64,000 bases of DNA from Gymnopus androsaceus JB14 (lineage: Eukaryota; Basidiomycota; Agaricomycetes; Agaricales; Omphalotaceae), in the NCBI GenBank assembly GCA_009733575.1, contig ML769674.1:18835-82834 (forward strand). Direction: 5' to 3'. The position numbers were made by a program, and so were the translations under genes. Shown here piece after piece: positions 10,936 through 25,647 of this stretch (the stretch's first letter is position 1; every line of letters starts with the position of its first letter). The notes beneath the pieces are model-generated. The model worked only from the letters and a program-made list of their open reading frames with translations, was not told the origin of the DNA and ran no database searches.

Positions 10936-11160
10936 GCTGGTTGTTGAGAGCTAAATTAAATTAACTATGGCGCTCCGGAGGCCGAAATGCACTTTCATCG
11001 CAAGCACTTTCAATAGATTATACCATGGAAGAAGGGGCTCCCAGGGGTAAAATTGAGGTACGAGAGCGCGAAAATCAAGCAGAAAGTCGACTCGAAGATG
11101 ATGGTTCTGGTCAAAAAAGGACATGGTCAAAGCGTTTGCTAGCGTGGCATTTCTTCCATG
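10936..11160 (-). repeat. tRNA-His 5' flank repeat, copy 1
   Basis: Reading away from the tRNA on the minus strand, the blocks GCATTTCGGCC, TTGATTTTCGCGCTCTCG, TTTGACCAGAACCA and GCTAGC occur in the same order as upstream of the tRNA-His at 22489 (22270-22488). Fragments recur at 31649-31760 and 36545-36611. No protein reading is convincing. 11161-11535 contains nothing recognisable. Confidence 0.5.
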
Positions 11161-11535
11161 GCACGAAAATTCCGATTAGAAATCTTTCTATGTGGAATGA
11201 CAAAACCTCAGTAAGAATAAAAGACCTCAATTTTATTGATAGTTAAATTAGAAATCGGTCAAAAATCCTAAATTGTTTATGCTCTCAAGGTAAGTAGTCC
11301 TTCTATTCATCTAATACTCGAGCACTGATCATTCACTCAGATAGGAGCTGTCAGGTCCGATAATGGGATACTTGAACGAATTCCAATAAATAGTTGATTA
11401 GATAGATAAGGTGCTGAAGCCGAGCAAGGTCCCATACAGGAACCGCACTTGACAAATTACGCAGACAGTGAACGTAAAACTATGTATACATGCACTGTAT
11501 CACAACGAATGCCAGGTCAGTTTGAGCCTTTGAGG

Positions 11536-13978
<2,443 letters not shown>

Positions 13979-14203
13979 CTTGGACTCCTTGTGCAACCTG
14001 CGTTCTCTTTAAATACTCTTACTTTGCAGGGACCGCCTGATTCCTTCCTTCCTCTTCTTTCGCCCATAACAGCCGTTTGAGAATTCAGAATGACGCTTGC
14101 CGGCCGCCTGCTAGATTCAACGACAAACTCACGGTGAGTAAGGTTGTTAGCCAGGTACAAGCCAGGTAAAATTTCGCTTACATAGCCAACTGTCCTTTTA
14201 CCG

Positions 14204-14300
14204 ATGATAATCGACTGTATAAACTGAGTAAGCTAGATAGTTAAATCTTCGTCTACATGGGGGTAAACTAGCCAACTGAATAGTTCGCATTGGTAAGTAG
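14204..14300. repeat. Shared upstream repeat, copy B (before carboxylesterase 1)
   Basis: Contains GATAATCGACTGTATAAACT, GAGTAAGCTAGATAGTT, ACATGGGGGTAAACTAGCC and TTGGTAAGTAG, in the order also seen before TPMT copy 2. It starts about 225 bp upstream of the esterase ATG. 14301-14735 has no supportable gene. Confidence 0.55.
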
Positions 14301-14735
14301 AATCCAAGGTCTTTAATTCAGCCGACGGAACTTCCGTCGGAAAAAAGTGATAAACGCCTGTAAACGCCTGCCTCCTTCACTAAAATTAATCACCTTTCTG
14401 CCTAAGACTAGTCCGGCCTAGGCCTAAGCAGTCCGCTCTCAAGCTAGAGGATGTCGGTGTAATGACTAGAACCCTCGCAGTATTTTGGGCCGAGATAATA
14501 GTACTAGGGTCTTGACGCGACTCGAGCCTCTTCCTTCCGTTCCATCTAGTGAAGCTCGGCCGCGGTAATAGAGACCTCGTAGCCTAAATTGATATCATTA
14601 TTACAGGTGAAGTCAAGGTGAAGTACCTACTTATCCAAACCATGACCTTTGTCAAGACGTCCATTCTTTCCCTGCAGATTCTCCCGACACCACTTGGATG
14701 CGTTGATCCAAAATCTCACTATCGAATCTTCGAAG

Positions 14736-14837
14736 ATGGGACAGCTCGACGATGATCAGATAACCAATAAGATTTGGGACAATATTGAGAAGAACAAAGA
14801 CGATTTTCCAGTCCCTACATGTTTAGTGCGACTTTAA
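14736..14837 (+). other. Short duplicated ORF start (MGQLDDD..), probable relic
   Basis: Plus-strand 33-codon reading MGQLDDDQITNKIWDNIEKN... ending just before the methyltransferase stop on the other strand. A diverged copy begins at 8944 beyond TPMT copy 1, but there the frame is lost after a few codons. Too short to be a domain; it may be the 5' relic of a gene that once lay convergent to the ancestral TPMT gene. Confidence 0.3.
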
Positions 14838-14840
14838 ACA

Positions 14841-15754
14841 TTAAACATTCCGCTTCCAAACAACCACCCTATCCTTTCCCTTATGCCTCTCGGCCAACGT
14901 TGCGTCATCAGGGATCTTGTCCAGAACTACCTCCCATCCATCACCAAGCGCCTCCTTGTAGGAATCAAAGTCGGTATAAAAGGGAGGACCGTTATCAAAA
15001 GGCTCAGAAACCAATGGGAACATCAACGTGATGAGGTATCCTCCTGGTTTGACAAGAGCTCTCATTTGCGTTCCCCAAAGAGAACGATGGATGGGTGGAA
15101 GGGCGACAAAAAAGCTTCACGACCGCTCAGCAGTGAATCATCGGACAAAATGAAAGATAATAGACGTACGTATAGTCGTAAATCAAGTCAAACCTTTTGT
15201 CGTCGTTGACTTTAAGCTTGAAGAAATCTTCCACGTCGAAGTGGATTTTCGACGCCAGTTCAGGGCTGACGGAATGCGATTGCAGCAATCTATATTTGAA
15301 TTAGGAATTCACGATTTTATGCATAATGGGTAGTGGAAACTTACTTCTGTGCTGCCTCTACAGCAGTAGCAGAACAATCGAGACCGATTGTGTCATGTCC
15401 CAGAGCAGAAGCTAGATATATCGCGTCATATCCCTACAAGAGACCACGATTAATGGCATCTCACTGAAGCCATATTATTATACACGTACCCTTCCGCACC
15501 CTGGTACCAAAGCCTTTCCTTCTTTTGGAAATGGCACCTCTCCGCCTTCGATAACTTGACGCAATGGCGGTTGAATTTCGCCAGCATCCCACGGAAGAAC
15601 GTTCATTTTCCTATGGTTCAGTATGAATGAAATGCTGGCCAGTGGAAATAGGACAAACTTGCCATAAAATATCCCAGCTCTGCGGGTCCTCCGTGACGAC
15701 TTCACGCATTTTGGCCAACTCGGCTTCGTGATGGTCAATAGTGGGGCTAGACAT
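14841..15754 (-). CDS. TPMT-family S-adenosylmethionine-dependent methyltransferase, copy 2
   Basis: Five exons on the minus strand: 15663-15754, 15490-15610, 15345-15433, 15170-15289, 14841-15114. Total 696 nt, 231 residues, with the same intron positions as copy 1. Motifs: WDILWKMNVLPWD, VPGCGRGYD, LGHDTIGLD, FDLIYDYT, KPGGYLITLMFP and C-terminal VVWKRNV. Intron 1 again requires the GC donor GCAAGT (15662-15657). Both paralogues lie in the same orientation with the esterase between them, and an upstream repeat is shared. All exons sum in frame, so this gene is likely functional. The substrate is unknown. Confidence 0.9.
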
Positions 15755-15892
15755 TCTCGTTGTTGTTGTCTTCGGCGAATAGAGAATGAAATCTCGAGAC
15801 TCTTGAGTCTGTATTTATAGCTTTTGTGCGGAAAGCAAAATTTATTGAACAGTCGCCTCCTGGATTAAACCGTCAAACGCGCTGAAGCTTCC

Positions 15893-15988
15893 AACTGAGT
15901 AAGCCAAATAGTTGAATTTTCGCCAACATGGGAATAAACTAGCCAAAAGACCTTCACCTTGGTAAGTACAATGATAATCGACTATATA
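15893..15988. repeat. Shared upstream repeat, copy C (before TPMT copy 2)
   Basis: Blocks ACTGAGTAAGCC, ATAGTTGAATTTTCG, ACATGGGAATAAACTAGCC, CCTTGGTAAGTA and GATAATCGACTATATAA. Colinear with copies A and B and about 140 bp upstream of the TPMT2 start codon. Confidence 0.55.
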
Positions 15989-16983
15989 AGGTCCACGCAC
16001 CGAACATAATTATAACCGATTATGGCCGTCAAACGCGATGGATAACAATTGAATATTGAGTTTTTGAATAATTGACTTGACTGCGATTGACTCAACCCAA
16101 GTGCCAGTGAAGTGAAAGTCAATTTATTGACGAGCGTGGCTCCGACTCCTATGAAAGAATAAGAATGATTTGTACCCCATCCACACAACGGAAGCCGCGT
16201 CTGTGTCAGCTGAGAAGAGAATATAGACTATTCCTTTGGCAGATTGGTAAGATTTTGAAAGGGTACGCGGTGAATTGAGCTCCGTTGAGACAGTGAACGA
16301 TGTGGAATGAGAGGAAGATTAAATAATTAATAAGCGCCAGTGCTTCGCGCTTTCTCTTTTTCATCTTGGTTCTCTTTCATTTTTACTCTCATTGAAACAG
16401 GGACGCGTCAAACACTACATCCAACTTTTTATCACTATTAATTCCCATTGTATTTGAGGGACATTGGGCTTTAGTCATGCGCAACATCGTTCGAACCTGA
16501 TTGTGGTGATCAGAACTCCAGTCAATGCTTTGCAGCTCTTGCAAGGTCCGTTCCCAAAGCCACTGTCACTTCAAGTAGCCTCGAGCCTTACTGCGCAACT
16601 GCCTACAGCGACGTCATCAATCTCATGATGTCGATGAAGAAGCAAGCTCAAATAAACGCGTCTCCAATGGTACGGATGCGAGAATAAGAATTAGTGCTGC
16701 TACATGTCGCACTACTCTAGAGCCTGTAGCGGAAATGAGCCTGGCGCGGTCTTTAATAATGGTAAATGAGTACAGGTACATTACTTCTCTTTTTTTGCCC
16801 TTCTTATCCATGTCTAAATCAAGATACGAATCAAGATACGAACCTGATTTAGAAGTGTTAGAGTTGCCAATATCTTTGCATGTATTACTGCCAGTGCACT
16901 CGAACTCGAGCTCGTCACTTGCCCTATCGGTGTTAACTGTCGACCACAACGACGGTGGGACAACAACCATCCTTCATAATCAG

Positions 16984-17228
16984 TTCGCTCAAATCCTCCT
17001 CGAGACGATGAATCTAGCTCCAGCTCTGGAGACGGGAGTATGGGTGGAAGCGGAGGCGGAGGGGAAGGAAGTGTCGGTGGTGCTTTCACTTCTTCGACTA
17101 CGATGGCCACGTCGGCGACGGCGACGACCCAACTCCAGCCCAGAATCCCTCCATATACACACCCTCCGCCCTTTGACCTCAGTAATTTCAGAGATTCTAT
17201 GAACAATACGTGCTGTTCACAGATTTGA
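16984..17228 (+). CDS. Possible C-terminal exon of an unrecognised low-complexity protein
   Basis: A plus-strand frame gives MGGSGGGGEGSVGGAFTSST from 17040, followed by a Thr/Pro-rich tail (PRIPPYTHPPPFDLSNF) to a stop at 17226-17228. The opposite strand is also open, so coding capacity is uncertain. Upstream sequence 16400-16980 has no clear exon chain. I do not recognise it. 15989-16400 holds no gene. Confidence 0.2.
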
Positions 17229-17331
17229 CGAAATCGGAAAGGGGTTTGTTCTCGGTGTCCTCGTGTAACTGCACCAATATATCGCAATGTAAAAGAGAAA
17301 AATAAATAATTGAAATTGAAAATGACGGCTA

Positions 17332-17427
17332 TCTCCCTGGCTGGGAGTCGAACCCAGCTTTCGCGCGCACAGAGTAATTCAAAACAGATGACAAGCGCGT
17401 GTACTAACCGATATACTACCAGGGAGA
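17332..17427 (-). tRNA. tRNA-Asp (GTC) with ~20-nt intron
   Basis: 96 nt on the minus strand. The acceptor stem TCTCCCT pairs with AGGGAGA. The anticodon stem CGCGC/GCGCG surrounds the loop TTGTCA, with an intron of about 20 nt after position 37. T-arm GCTGGGTTCGACTCCCAGC. The anticodon is GTC. Cloverleaf and A/B-box-like positions are as expected for a nuclear tRNA. Confidence 0.85.
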
Positions 17428-17877
17428 TTATACAGGACGGAAAGATATTAGATGTATCCTTTCAGAGTTGTAATTTAATGCTATAGATTGTGTACAGAGC
17501 TCTCAGAGAAATGACTAGCTTTGCGAGCAATTCCTCTGGCCTTAGTACAACGAAGGCTTTCCAAGATTTCACTGTTCACTTCTTTGCTATCCATTTCCAA
17601 ACTCAGTGTTCAGCACGCAGTTACTACCATTCAACGCTCAGCGCTATTCAGCATTCAGGCTGGAAAATGAATTGAAGGATTGTACAAGATCGTATACTGT
17701 ACATCGTACAATTGAATAATAACAGTAACCTGACCCAGAAAACGTAGGCACAGTAGTAAGTAGTTAGTAACTAGTATAAGTTTTTGAATTTTCTGTTGAA
17801 GCCAGCAAATTTAAGCAATTGCGATGCTATCTCTATCACCATCACCGCCTGCCTGCTCCAGAACACTCTCATTGCCA

Positions 17878-19930
17878 TCATCTACAGTGGTATTCACTGT
17901 ATACCTCCTCGACGATAAAGCAGGCCTTGGCTGTCCCGGTGCTAATGCCGTCGTATGTAACATCGGAGCACCTTCGCCGCCAGGCGCCGTCCTGCTCGAC
18001 GTCCATCTGGTTCACAAACGCATCTATCGCTGCGAGATCCGCAGTCGGAGCGTTTGAGCCAACATAGCTAATATTCCCATTTCCAACCGAGGTTGTCCAA
18101 ATTGAAGAGTCCTGCGACCCTAGGGAGGTTTCAGAGACTTCAGAAGGCCGGCGTTTCTCGTCCAAGCGTGGGCGGACAGGAGGACCGCCTACATGTCCTG
18201 TTCCATGCGCCTCGCGTCGTTGAGCTGCAACGTCCCGGGAGTCAGAGAGAGCGACGTCATCATACGCTGGAGGATTCATCCTTCGTCTGAGGCATTGTAT
18301 GGGTGTGTTCGAGTATGGAATCCTGCGAGCTTCTTCTTGTCGGAGCATTCTCATACACTGACGTTCGCGCTTTCGATGCCGCAACCGAGGGAGGAGGTGG
18401 GGAAGTCGACGTAGGAGGCAAAAGGAACGGCTGAGCAATCATCTCGGCTCCTCCCACAAACGAGTGGCCGTTACTATCCGGGCTATAACTCCGGTTCATA
18501 AACTGCAAACTCGGTGAAGGGGAATCATATCGCGAGGTGATGGTACTAGCGTTGCCGTATAGCGATCGGGCTCCACCATCACCACCGACCTGAATGACTT
18601 GGTGAGGCGGGGTAGAAAATGCGCCCATGGAGCTGACAGAGGCCATGTTTGACGATGATCCAAATGGAGACGGCGAAAATCCGGGAACTTGAAGTTGCTG
18701 CATGTTGATAGTACCGACATTCCCGCTTCCAGACCCAAAGCTCATATCGCCGATGTTCGAAGTTTTTGTCAGATCGGAATACGATCGAGTGTGGCCGGCA
18801 CCGTATACCGTGGAATCTAACTCTTGAGGTCCCCCGTTTCTTTTCTCGGGAAACCACGTTTTCGGAGGATCCACCATGCTAAGAGAGCACCAATGAGGAG
18901 AACTACTACTCCTCCTGCAACACCTCCTCCAATCGCTGCTGCGTTGGATTTGTGAGAAGAGGGAGAGGAAGGCGTAGATGAGGTGAGTGGAGCGCCATAC
19001 ACATCTGGAAAGCCCTCTTCAGATATGTTCTGTGCCTGGGTAACAGTAAAGACGGCGTTTGTCCATGTCGAAGCTACAGGAAACATATTATTACAGCGAA
19101 CCAGCATAAAAAGATGTAGACGCACGATTGGTAGTAGCGTAGTATGGAATCGAGGTGTTATCGAGCGTTACCACGTTGGAGGGATAGTATCTGTACAAAA
19201 AAGTAAGTAAACATTCAATTACGAATCGGGCAACGCACGTTGTATTTGAGAGAAACGCACCACAGTTGGTACGTATAGTTTGCCCACCTATTTGAAAAAA
19301 ATTACTCAGTATGCAAGAAAAAAAGGCATTGAAGAGAGAACTCACGTTAGAATACTATCGTCCAAACCCTGACACGCGGTACAGGCGCTGTAAAGGTTGT
19401 ACGCCGCCCAAGAGCTACATAGGATTGCCGAAGTTAATACATCGTTGAATCGCATTGGAAGGAGAAACCGGGACCGCAGGAGAATCACAGATGAAGATAG
19501 GCGTAATCCTTGAACACCGAAAGGGAGGGGAGAAAGCTCACCAAGTACACGAGTTAATCGGCTGACCGTTTTCTCCAGGAGTATTATAGTGGACCCCACT
19601 AGTCAATATGGGGACGTCGTAGTCTGAAGGGAGAAGAAAGAGAATGGAATGGTCAGCGACACGTTTTCGGAAACTAATCGATTCAAAGTAAACATCCTCC
19701 GATCCATGTACATATATTCATTCCGCCTCCACCAATAGAGTAAAAACTCACCCGAAGTTCCCACATCCACCAACCACCGCGGCCGCAACAAGACACGGCG
19801 TATTTCCAGCCTTGTCGTCTGCCCAATCGAAACCTGACTGACACGTTACATTGGATTCAGGGTCCACGACGAGTAAGCGATCCTGCTCGACACTAAGATC
19901 CAGGTCCAAGTGAAGATGCCATATCGATAA
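17878..19930 (-). CDS. Single-pass membrane protein of an Agaricomycete family, function unknown
   Basis: Multi-exon minus-strand gene. Extracellular part first: NVTCQSGFDWADDKAGNTPC, then VAAAVVGGCGNFG, CSSWAAYNLYSACTACQG and PSNVVTLDNTSIPYYATTN. This Cys-rich order (VTC..GFDW..PC, then YN..SAC..CQG) is typical of a widespread, uncharacterised mushroom family. A Ser/Pro stalk precedes one transmembrane helix (GGVVVLLIGALLAWWIL), then RKR and a long Ser/Pro-rich cytoplasmic tail with a PPAY motif. Near 18265 the tail frame shifts by one (..TKDESS to NPPAYDDV), which could be an unplaced small intron or a frameshift. The 5' end and signal peptide are not resolved; the first certain exon lies around 19790-19930. 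Confidence 0.7.
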
Positions 19931-20769
19931 CGATTCTCTGCTTCTTATCGTAACTCTTTGAAAAGTGTTTCGTGTGTGGTCGTGGTCGTCCGTGACAAAG
20001 AAACAGAAGCTATAGGGTTCGTGAGTCGTCAGGAGCGCCCTGCTGTATGTGGGTCCACGGACAGGACGGCGAGGGAACGGAAACCTCGGAAAATCCCAAC
20101 ATGTTTCTTTTATAATAGCGTAAGGAACAAACCTTGTGCTGATTGATCCAAGAATTTACCCTTGAATCAATGCCACTGCCATGCTGTGTACCCTGAAATG
20201 GATATAGCACACAGCGTTCGGCGCGCGTTAGTGCGCATTGGCGCCGGGCTAAAACGATAGATAGCGAGTCGGAGCGAGCCGGCAGGGCCTGAAAAGGTTT
20301 CCATCAAAACTTCAGAAGGAGAAAGATGATTATCTGGAACACTGAGCAGAGCACAGAGGCGAAGGACGTTCAGAAAGAAACTGGGGAAGAATAAAGCGCT
20401 TGAAATTGAATACCAGTTCAACGTTCAAGCTGCTGTCCCTCTTTGCTGTCCCTGCTGTCCCATCTCGCAGTCATCTCGCGCTGTACGTAAATTCCACCTT
20501 TCCGGCATTCGCGCAAGCTGTATGGGCTTATGAATTGTCCAGACCACTCGTGATCACAAAGAAACCCCTGAGATGCACAAACTGAACTGGAATAGGTTTC
20601 TTCGAAACTCGGTATCCCCGCTATCCCCACATACAAGGTCTAAAAAAAGGGTGCGTCTAACTGACATTCCAAACCCGCTATTCAGCCTATCCTCAGGCCG
20701 GATGCAATCAAGTACAGGTCAAGATGTGAAGCATGTAGAGACAGAAACCAGGACAGTACATCTGAGTGT

Positions 20770-22198
20770 TTACCCTTGGAACGCAATACCCGCTTTGGAA
20801 GTTTCTGCCAGCCCACCGCCAGCAAAGCCGGTCCCTGCGAATAAAGGAGTTCATCAATACCAGAAGAATGATTACAGACAGCCTGGAGAAAGAATGGAGG
20901 GAGATAGATGGGAGACGGGAGAAGAGGAACCACCATCGAACTCGATAGAACGGCGAGCCAATCCCGAAGATAATGAATGGTTTGAATGAAAGTAATGAAC
21001 ATACCTTCTCTCCGCAATTCAATGATATCCCCCTTATTAACATCGTCCTTCAACTGTGTATCACATACTACGCATTGCTTCGCCGGACGCACGAGAGTGT
21101 CTGTGCAGGTCTTGCAGGTGACGTGAGCACAGGGTTTGGCGACTAAAACCAATCGGTCAATATTAAAGCACAACGGAAGCGATGGAGTAGAGAGAGGGTA
21201 ACAAAAGAAAGTCGAGAACGATGAACTCACGGAAAATCAGTGTATTATTCGACAACACCTTCTTGCATGACGGGCATATGGTCTGTTTCTCCGCTGAATC
21301 CTTATCGAATGTAAATTGGACGGGAATGAGGTTTTTCAATCTGTGTCGGGTCGGGAAATATAAATAAGTAGGGAACATAGTGGAACGATGGAATAAACTA
21401 ACGCCAACGCATGTTTTGGATCCCCACCACGACAAGTAGTCTGCAGCTTGACGTCTTGTAAGCTCCTTGGGTCGCCAGTAGACGTATATGTTGGCGTCAG
21501 CGACGGCAACCAAAAGTCTGGCAGCTTGTGCTTTAGCGCCTCGGCTTGTTCCTTTTCAATTTGGCGTAACGCAGCCTCTTCAGCTTCGAGCGCGAGGTTT
21601 TCAACAGTGGAAGAATCAAAAGTGAATTTGCGCTTGAGAGGGCGTGATGCTGTGAATGAAAATAAGCAGAGTGTAGACAAAGATAAGATCGGACTGACAT
21701 TCTGACTCTCCAGAGGATGTCGTAGCTTTATTTGGCTGAGCAGCAAGTCCCACTTGTCCCTTCTCAAACTCAGCCAACACTCTTTCCCTTGCAGCCTGCT
21801 TCGCTCGCGCCTTCTCCTGTTCGGCCTCCTTCTTCATCAGTTCTAATTTATCTTTCTGCTGTTTAATGTCCTTTTTCTGCGTTACTGCACACATTAATAA
21901 ACTTTTGCTGCCGTTGTCATTGATCGGTTACTCACAGAGATCCGTATAAACGCATTCTTTGCAGAACAAATGCCCTTCGTTACAGGCAAGTGGTTCTCTT
22001 GCTCTGTTCAAGCAAAGCGCACAAGCATCGAAACGACGCATTGATTCGTTTCCTAAACGTTGCTACGTGAATTATTTAGCATGTAATGAAATTTTGAGAC
22101 GAAAGACGAGATACCTTTTTCGTGCCATAGTCGAGTTTCTTGTATTCTGCGTACGAGAAGATTGAGGATGCGGTATTGTTCTTACTGTGTTTAGTCAT
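20770..22198 (-). CDS. NOSIP-family RING/U-box E3 ubiquitin ligase
   Basis: Seven exons on the minus strand: 22115-22198, 21936-22062, 21699-21884, 21403-21649, 21231-21340, 21005-21142, 20770-20834. Total 957 nt, 318 residues, close to metazoan NOSIP length. N-terminus MTKHSKNNTASSIFSYAEY, then a modified U-box half (FDACALCLNRAREPL...CNEGHLFCKEC). Next a charged coiled coil (KKDIKQQKDKLELMKKEAEQ) and a C-terminal RING-like zinc module (CPSCKKVL, PCAHVTCKTC, CVVCDTQL). The end, GTGFAGGGLAETSKAG, is the conserved tail. Family members are nuclear ubiquitin ligases associated with the spliceosome. All junctions are GT-AG and in frame; a conserved single-copy gene. Confidence 0.93.
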
Positions 22199-22269
22199 GG
22201 TTTAGACGGGGATTACGAATCGATAGTGGGAGTCGAAGTTCAAGAAGACAATTCACGTGGAACGAATGC

Positions 22270-22488
22270 CACGCGGCTAGCGAACCTCAGCTTTGACCGC
22301 CCCCTTTCTGACCAGAACCACCACCACGCCTATTTCTGCTTGATTTTCGCGCTTTCATACCTCAATTTCCTCATAGAAAGTCTCTCCCATGTATTTCAGA
22401 GCAGTAAAACTTGAAACTGCAGCGCATTTCGGCCTTCGGAGCGCCCATAGCATCGGTACTAATTTTAATTTCTCTGCACTGGGATAAC
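22270..22488 (+). repeat. tRNA-His 5' flank repeat, copy 2
   Basis: Upstream flank of tRNA-His copy 2: GCTAGCGAACC, CAGCTTTGACC, CTGACCAGAACCACC, TTGATTTTCGCGCTTTCA, GCGCATTTCGGCCTTCGG. Colinear with the minus-strand flank at 10936-11160. The flank and tRNA appear to have moved as one unit. Confidence 0.5.
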
Positions 22489-22569
22489 GTCCCTGTCGAT
22501 TAGTGGTCAAATCATCACGTTGTGGTTTGTGCATTCCGTGAAGCCGGGAGCTCGAATCTCCCCAGGGAC
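22489..22569 (+). tRNA. tRNA-His (GTG), second copy
   Basis: 81 nt and nearly identical to 10855-10935 (one difference, in the intron). All stems are intact: GTCCCTG/CAGGGAC, GATT/AATC, TCACG/CGTGA and GGGAG/CTCCC. 22570-23039 contains nothing recognisable beyond fragments. Confidence 0.85.
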
Positions 22570-23039
22570 AGTTAATCTGTTTTTATTGCCAACCATGATT
22601 TTGCGCAGATGCCTGTGCTCTGATATTTTCTCGAGTTCTTATATCTTACTAACGTTGATGAAGTGGTTCACTGATCAGCTGCGACGAAGCATTCCTTCTT
22701 TTCTTCATCCAACAATGAATTAACTCAGGCTCATTCTCATCTAGCCCGTCGCCTCGAGTCTCCGACGGACTCGACGCTGAGTGAAGCAAAGCACTCCCAA
22801 TTTAAGCAGATTAATTCAACGGCGAGGGATATATCTGACGAGACACGGTACGGATTGAAGTGGGATTCAAAACCAGATAGAAATTCATCCCAACAGGGAT
22901 ACGGACTAAATTGGACTGAAAACCAATACTAGAGGTCGCGGGTCCGCGGTAAAACTTCATAACTCTTTACAGGTTGAAATCCCAGGAGAATATCCATCCC
23001 CGGTCCAATGATGGTACTTAAGAAGAGCGGAGGCTGCAC

Positions 23040-23130
23040 AGGAAGCAAGTTATCGTAATTTCGCCGGGGTTACCGTTGGTTTTTCGTAATTTCACGGTAA
23101 CCCCGGCGAAATTATGATAACTTGCTTCCT
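23040..23130. repeat. 91-bp near-perfect hairpin (mini foldback)
   Basis: Arms 23040-23076 and 23094-23130 are reverse complements with a single mismatch (GTTATCGTAATTTCGCC versus GGCGAAATTATGATAAC). The loop is 17 nt. It lies 135 bp upstream of esterase copy 2, and no counterpart is seen upstream of esterase copy 1. Probably a tiny MITE; a transcription terminator is unlikely in this setting. Confidence 0.7.
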
Positions 23131-23264
23131 CTGCTGGATGTTCAAGCGTTCACTCCATAAACTCCATTAGTCTGCCCAACAGATTCGCAAGCAGAGTCAT
23201 TCTAAAATGGCTGATAGGCAAAGAGTATTTAAAGCGAACGCAGGTCGCACAATAAACTAAAAGA

Positions 23265-25647
23265 TGTTCGCTGCTCAAGCCGTGGGTTGTTTAATTTCTG
23301 TCGCTCTTACTGCTACAGGCGTACGTGCCGCCTCTCCACAAGTTCAGTTAGGGAACACCACGTTAATTGGAAGAGACGTGACGCTTTTGAACTCAAGATT
23401 TCTTCGGAGGTGAGTCATCTCTGTGATGGAATTGCTTTTATCTTCATGAACCCTTGCTTTTTAGGTATTCCTTACGCGGAGCCGCCCCTCGGAGCCTTGC
23501 GCCTTCAACGACCTGTCTTGAAAGCAAGTCTTAACACCACAGAATTCAATGCCAGTAATTTTGGGCTCTCTTGCTTGCAAAATGTAGGTTGAACTCGACT
23601 ATGTACACCCTACATCCTTATGGATTGGTCTCTCAAGGATCTGCCTCCTTCGGAGATTTCAGAAGACTGTTTGACAATAAACGTATTTCGGCCATCGGGC
23701 ACAACATCCAATGCGTCGCTGCCAGTAATGTTTTGGTCAGTATACATTCAAGGACTCGATGCTATGGTATTTTATCCTTGGATTACAGGACGTTTGGCGG
23801 AGGTTTTTATGTCGGATCATCGATCCAGTACAATGGAAGCGCGATTGTGGCACAGAGCGTGGCACCGGGTGCGTTGATCCTGCTTTTCGTTTTCAATTCG
23901 GGGGGCCTGTGTCTTTTCTCCAACTCCGAATCACTCTCCGCCTCCTGTTTAACGCATTTCTTTACGAACCTCTAGGGAACCCCCATCATCTATGTCAACT
24001 TTAACTATCGACTCGGGCCTCTAGGCTTCCCACAAGGACAAGAGGCGGCCGATCATAAAGCTCTGAACTTGGCTCTAAGCGACCAAATCGCTGCATTGAC
24101 ATGGGTTCAGGAGAATATCGGCGCGTTTGGTGGGGATAAAAGTACGCGTCTCCTTTCAATTCAACTGATGTTCCAGAGATATTAACGAGTGCTTTAGATA
24201 AGGTAACAATATTTGGAGAGAGTGCCGGTGCTATGATGACAGCTGTTCAGCTTTTGAATCCCGATATCTCCAAGATTTGCACGAGCAGCTGTAAGTTGTG
24301 GCATCCAAAACAGTTACTCTACCACTTAACTCTTTCTTATAGATAATGGAATCTGGCTCCGCCGCAACAGCTCTTACTTACGGACCTCTACATCGCCAGG
24401 TGGACTGGGACAACTTTGTTGCTGGAGTTCCCGGATGCGAGAATCTTTCCTCGACGGATACCACGTTTGAATGTTTGAGATCTGTTAATACTACAGCCAT
24501 TTTCGATGGCCTAGTCGTTGCGCAAAATGAATTTACAGAGCAATTTCCCTGGAGTCCAACTATTGATGGCTTGGGTGGATTTATGCACGAGCTTCCATCA
24601 CTGCTATTCGCGAAAGGGATTTTTGCAAAGATACCATTCATCACTGGCACGAATCTAGACGAAGGTTTGAACATTCTCCATTTCTCGATTATGCTCAATT
24701 AATGATTGCCACTATGTGAATAGGAACCTACTCCTTCTTCACCCCACCTACCGATAATTATACAACGGAACTTATCGAGAGCATAGTTATTGCGAATTAC
24801 TCGCCTCCCGCCGTAAAATCTGTTTCGGAATCTCAACTGAAAAAAGCGGTGGGAGGTATATTGGAATTATATCCAGATAATCCTGCTCTAGGCTCCCCTT
24901 TCAATACCGGAAATGACACCTTCGGTCTTAGTCCTGGATTTAAAAGGTATTGGTAATCCTTTTCTTCCCTCATCCTTTACTAAAAATTCCTTATACACGA
25001 TAAGAGTTAGCGCAATTAGTGAATATTCAATATCCTTTACTTCCACATTCTGACTACTAATTTGGTTTTAGTTGGGGATTTGTTCTTCCATTCGCAGCGA
25101 AGATTGTGGATACAGACGGCGAGCAACGCGGGTGTAAAGACTTTTGGGTATCTCTTCACGCAGCCACAACCTGAGAACCCACCTTACCTTGGAGGCGAGT
25201 CTCACGTGTTAAAGATTCTAGTGGCATTAACTCATTCATTTAAAGTAACTCATACTTCGGAAGTTCCCTACGTATATGGCGGCGTAGAAAACGCCACTGA
25301 GTCAGACAGTGTGTTGAGCACGGCAATGATTGATTACTGGGTCTCATTTGCTACAAGCTTGGACCCAAACGATGGAAAGGGTGCTCCCCGTAAGCAAATC
25401 CCATGTCCCGACTAAGCTCATCTTTAATGTACCAATTATATAGGTCCAACATGGGAGCAATACACTCCTCAAAATCAGGTGTGTTATGTTCGTTCATCAG
25501 GGTACACTTCACTGAACATGTTCATTCCAGGTCCTCATTCAACTGAACGGTGACAACACGACGCTCATTCCGGATGATTATCGCAAGGAGCAGATCGATT
25601 TTATCAACTCAATGCCACTCACCTTCCATCACAGGCGTTCGCTGTGA
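23265..25647 (+). pseudogene. Type B carboxylesterase/lipase, copy 2 (two frameshifts)
   Basis: Paralogue of 11536-13978 on the opposite strand. Signal peptide MFAAQAVGCLISVALTATG, then [76 protein letters not shown], and the end VLIQLNGDN..LTFHHRRSL. Two single-base insertions relative to copy 1 disrupt it: near 23386 (AACTCAAGATTTC versus AACCAAGATTTC), just before intron 1, and near 24277 (AAGATTTGCACGAG versus AAGTTTGCACGAG). The lesions differ from that of copy 1, so neither copy is cleanly open. Probably a pseudogene. Confidence 0.78.

Noticed and set aside
16623..17287. Three overlapping open frames around 16.6-17.3 kb as separate genes
   Set aside because: They overlap on both strands, lack domains and consist of low-complexity sequence; only the short 3' plus-strand exon was kept at low confidence.
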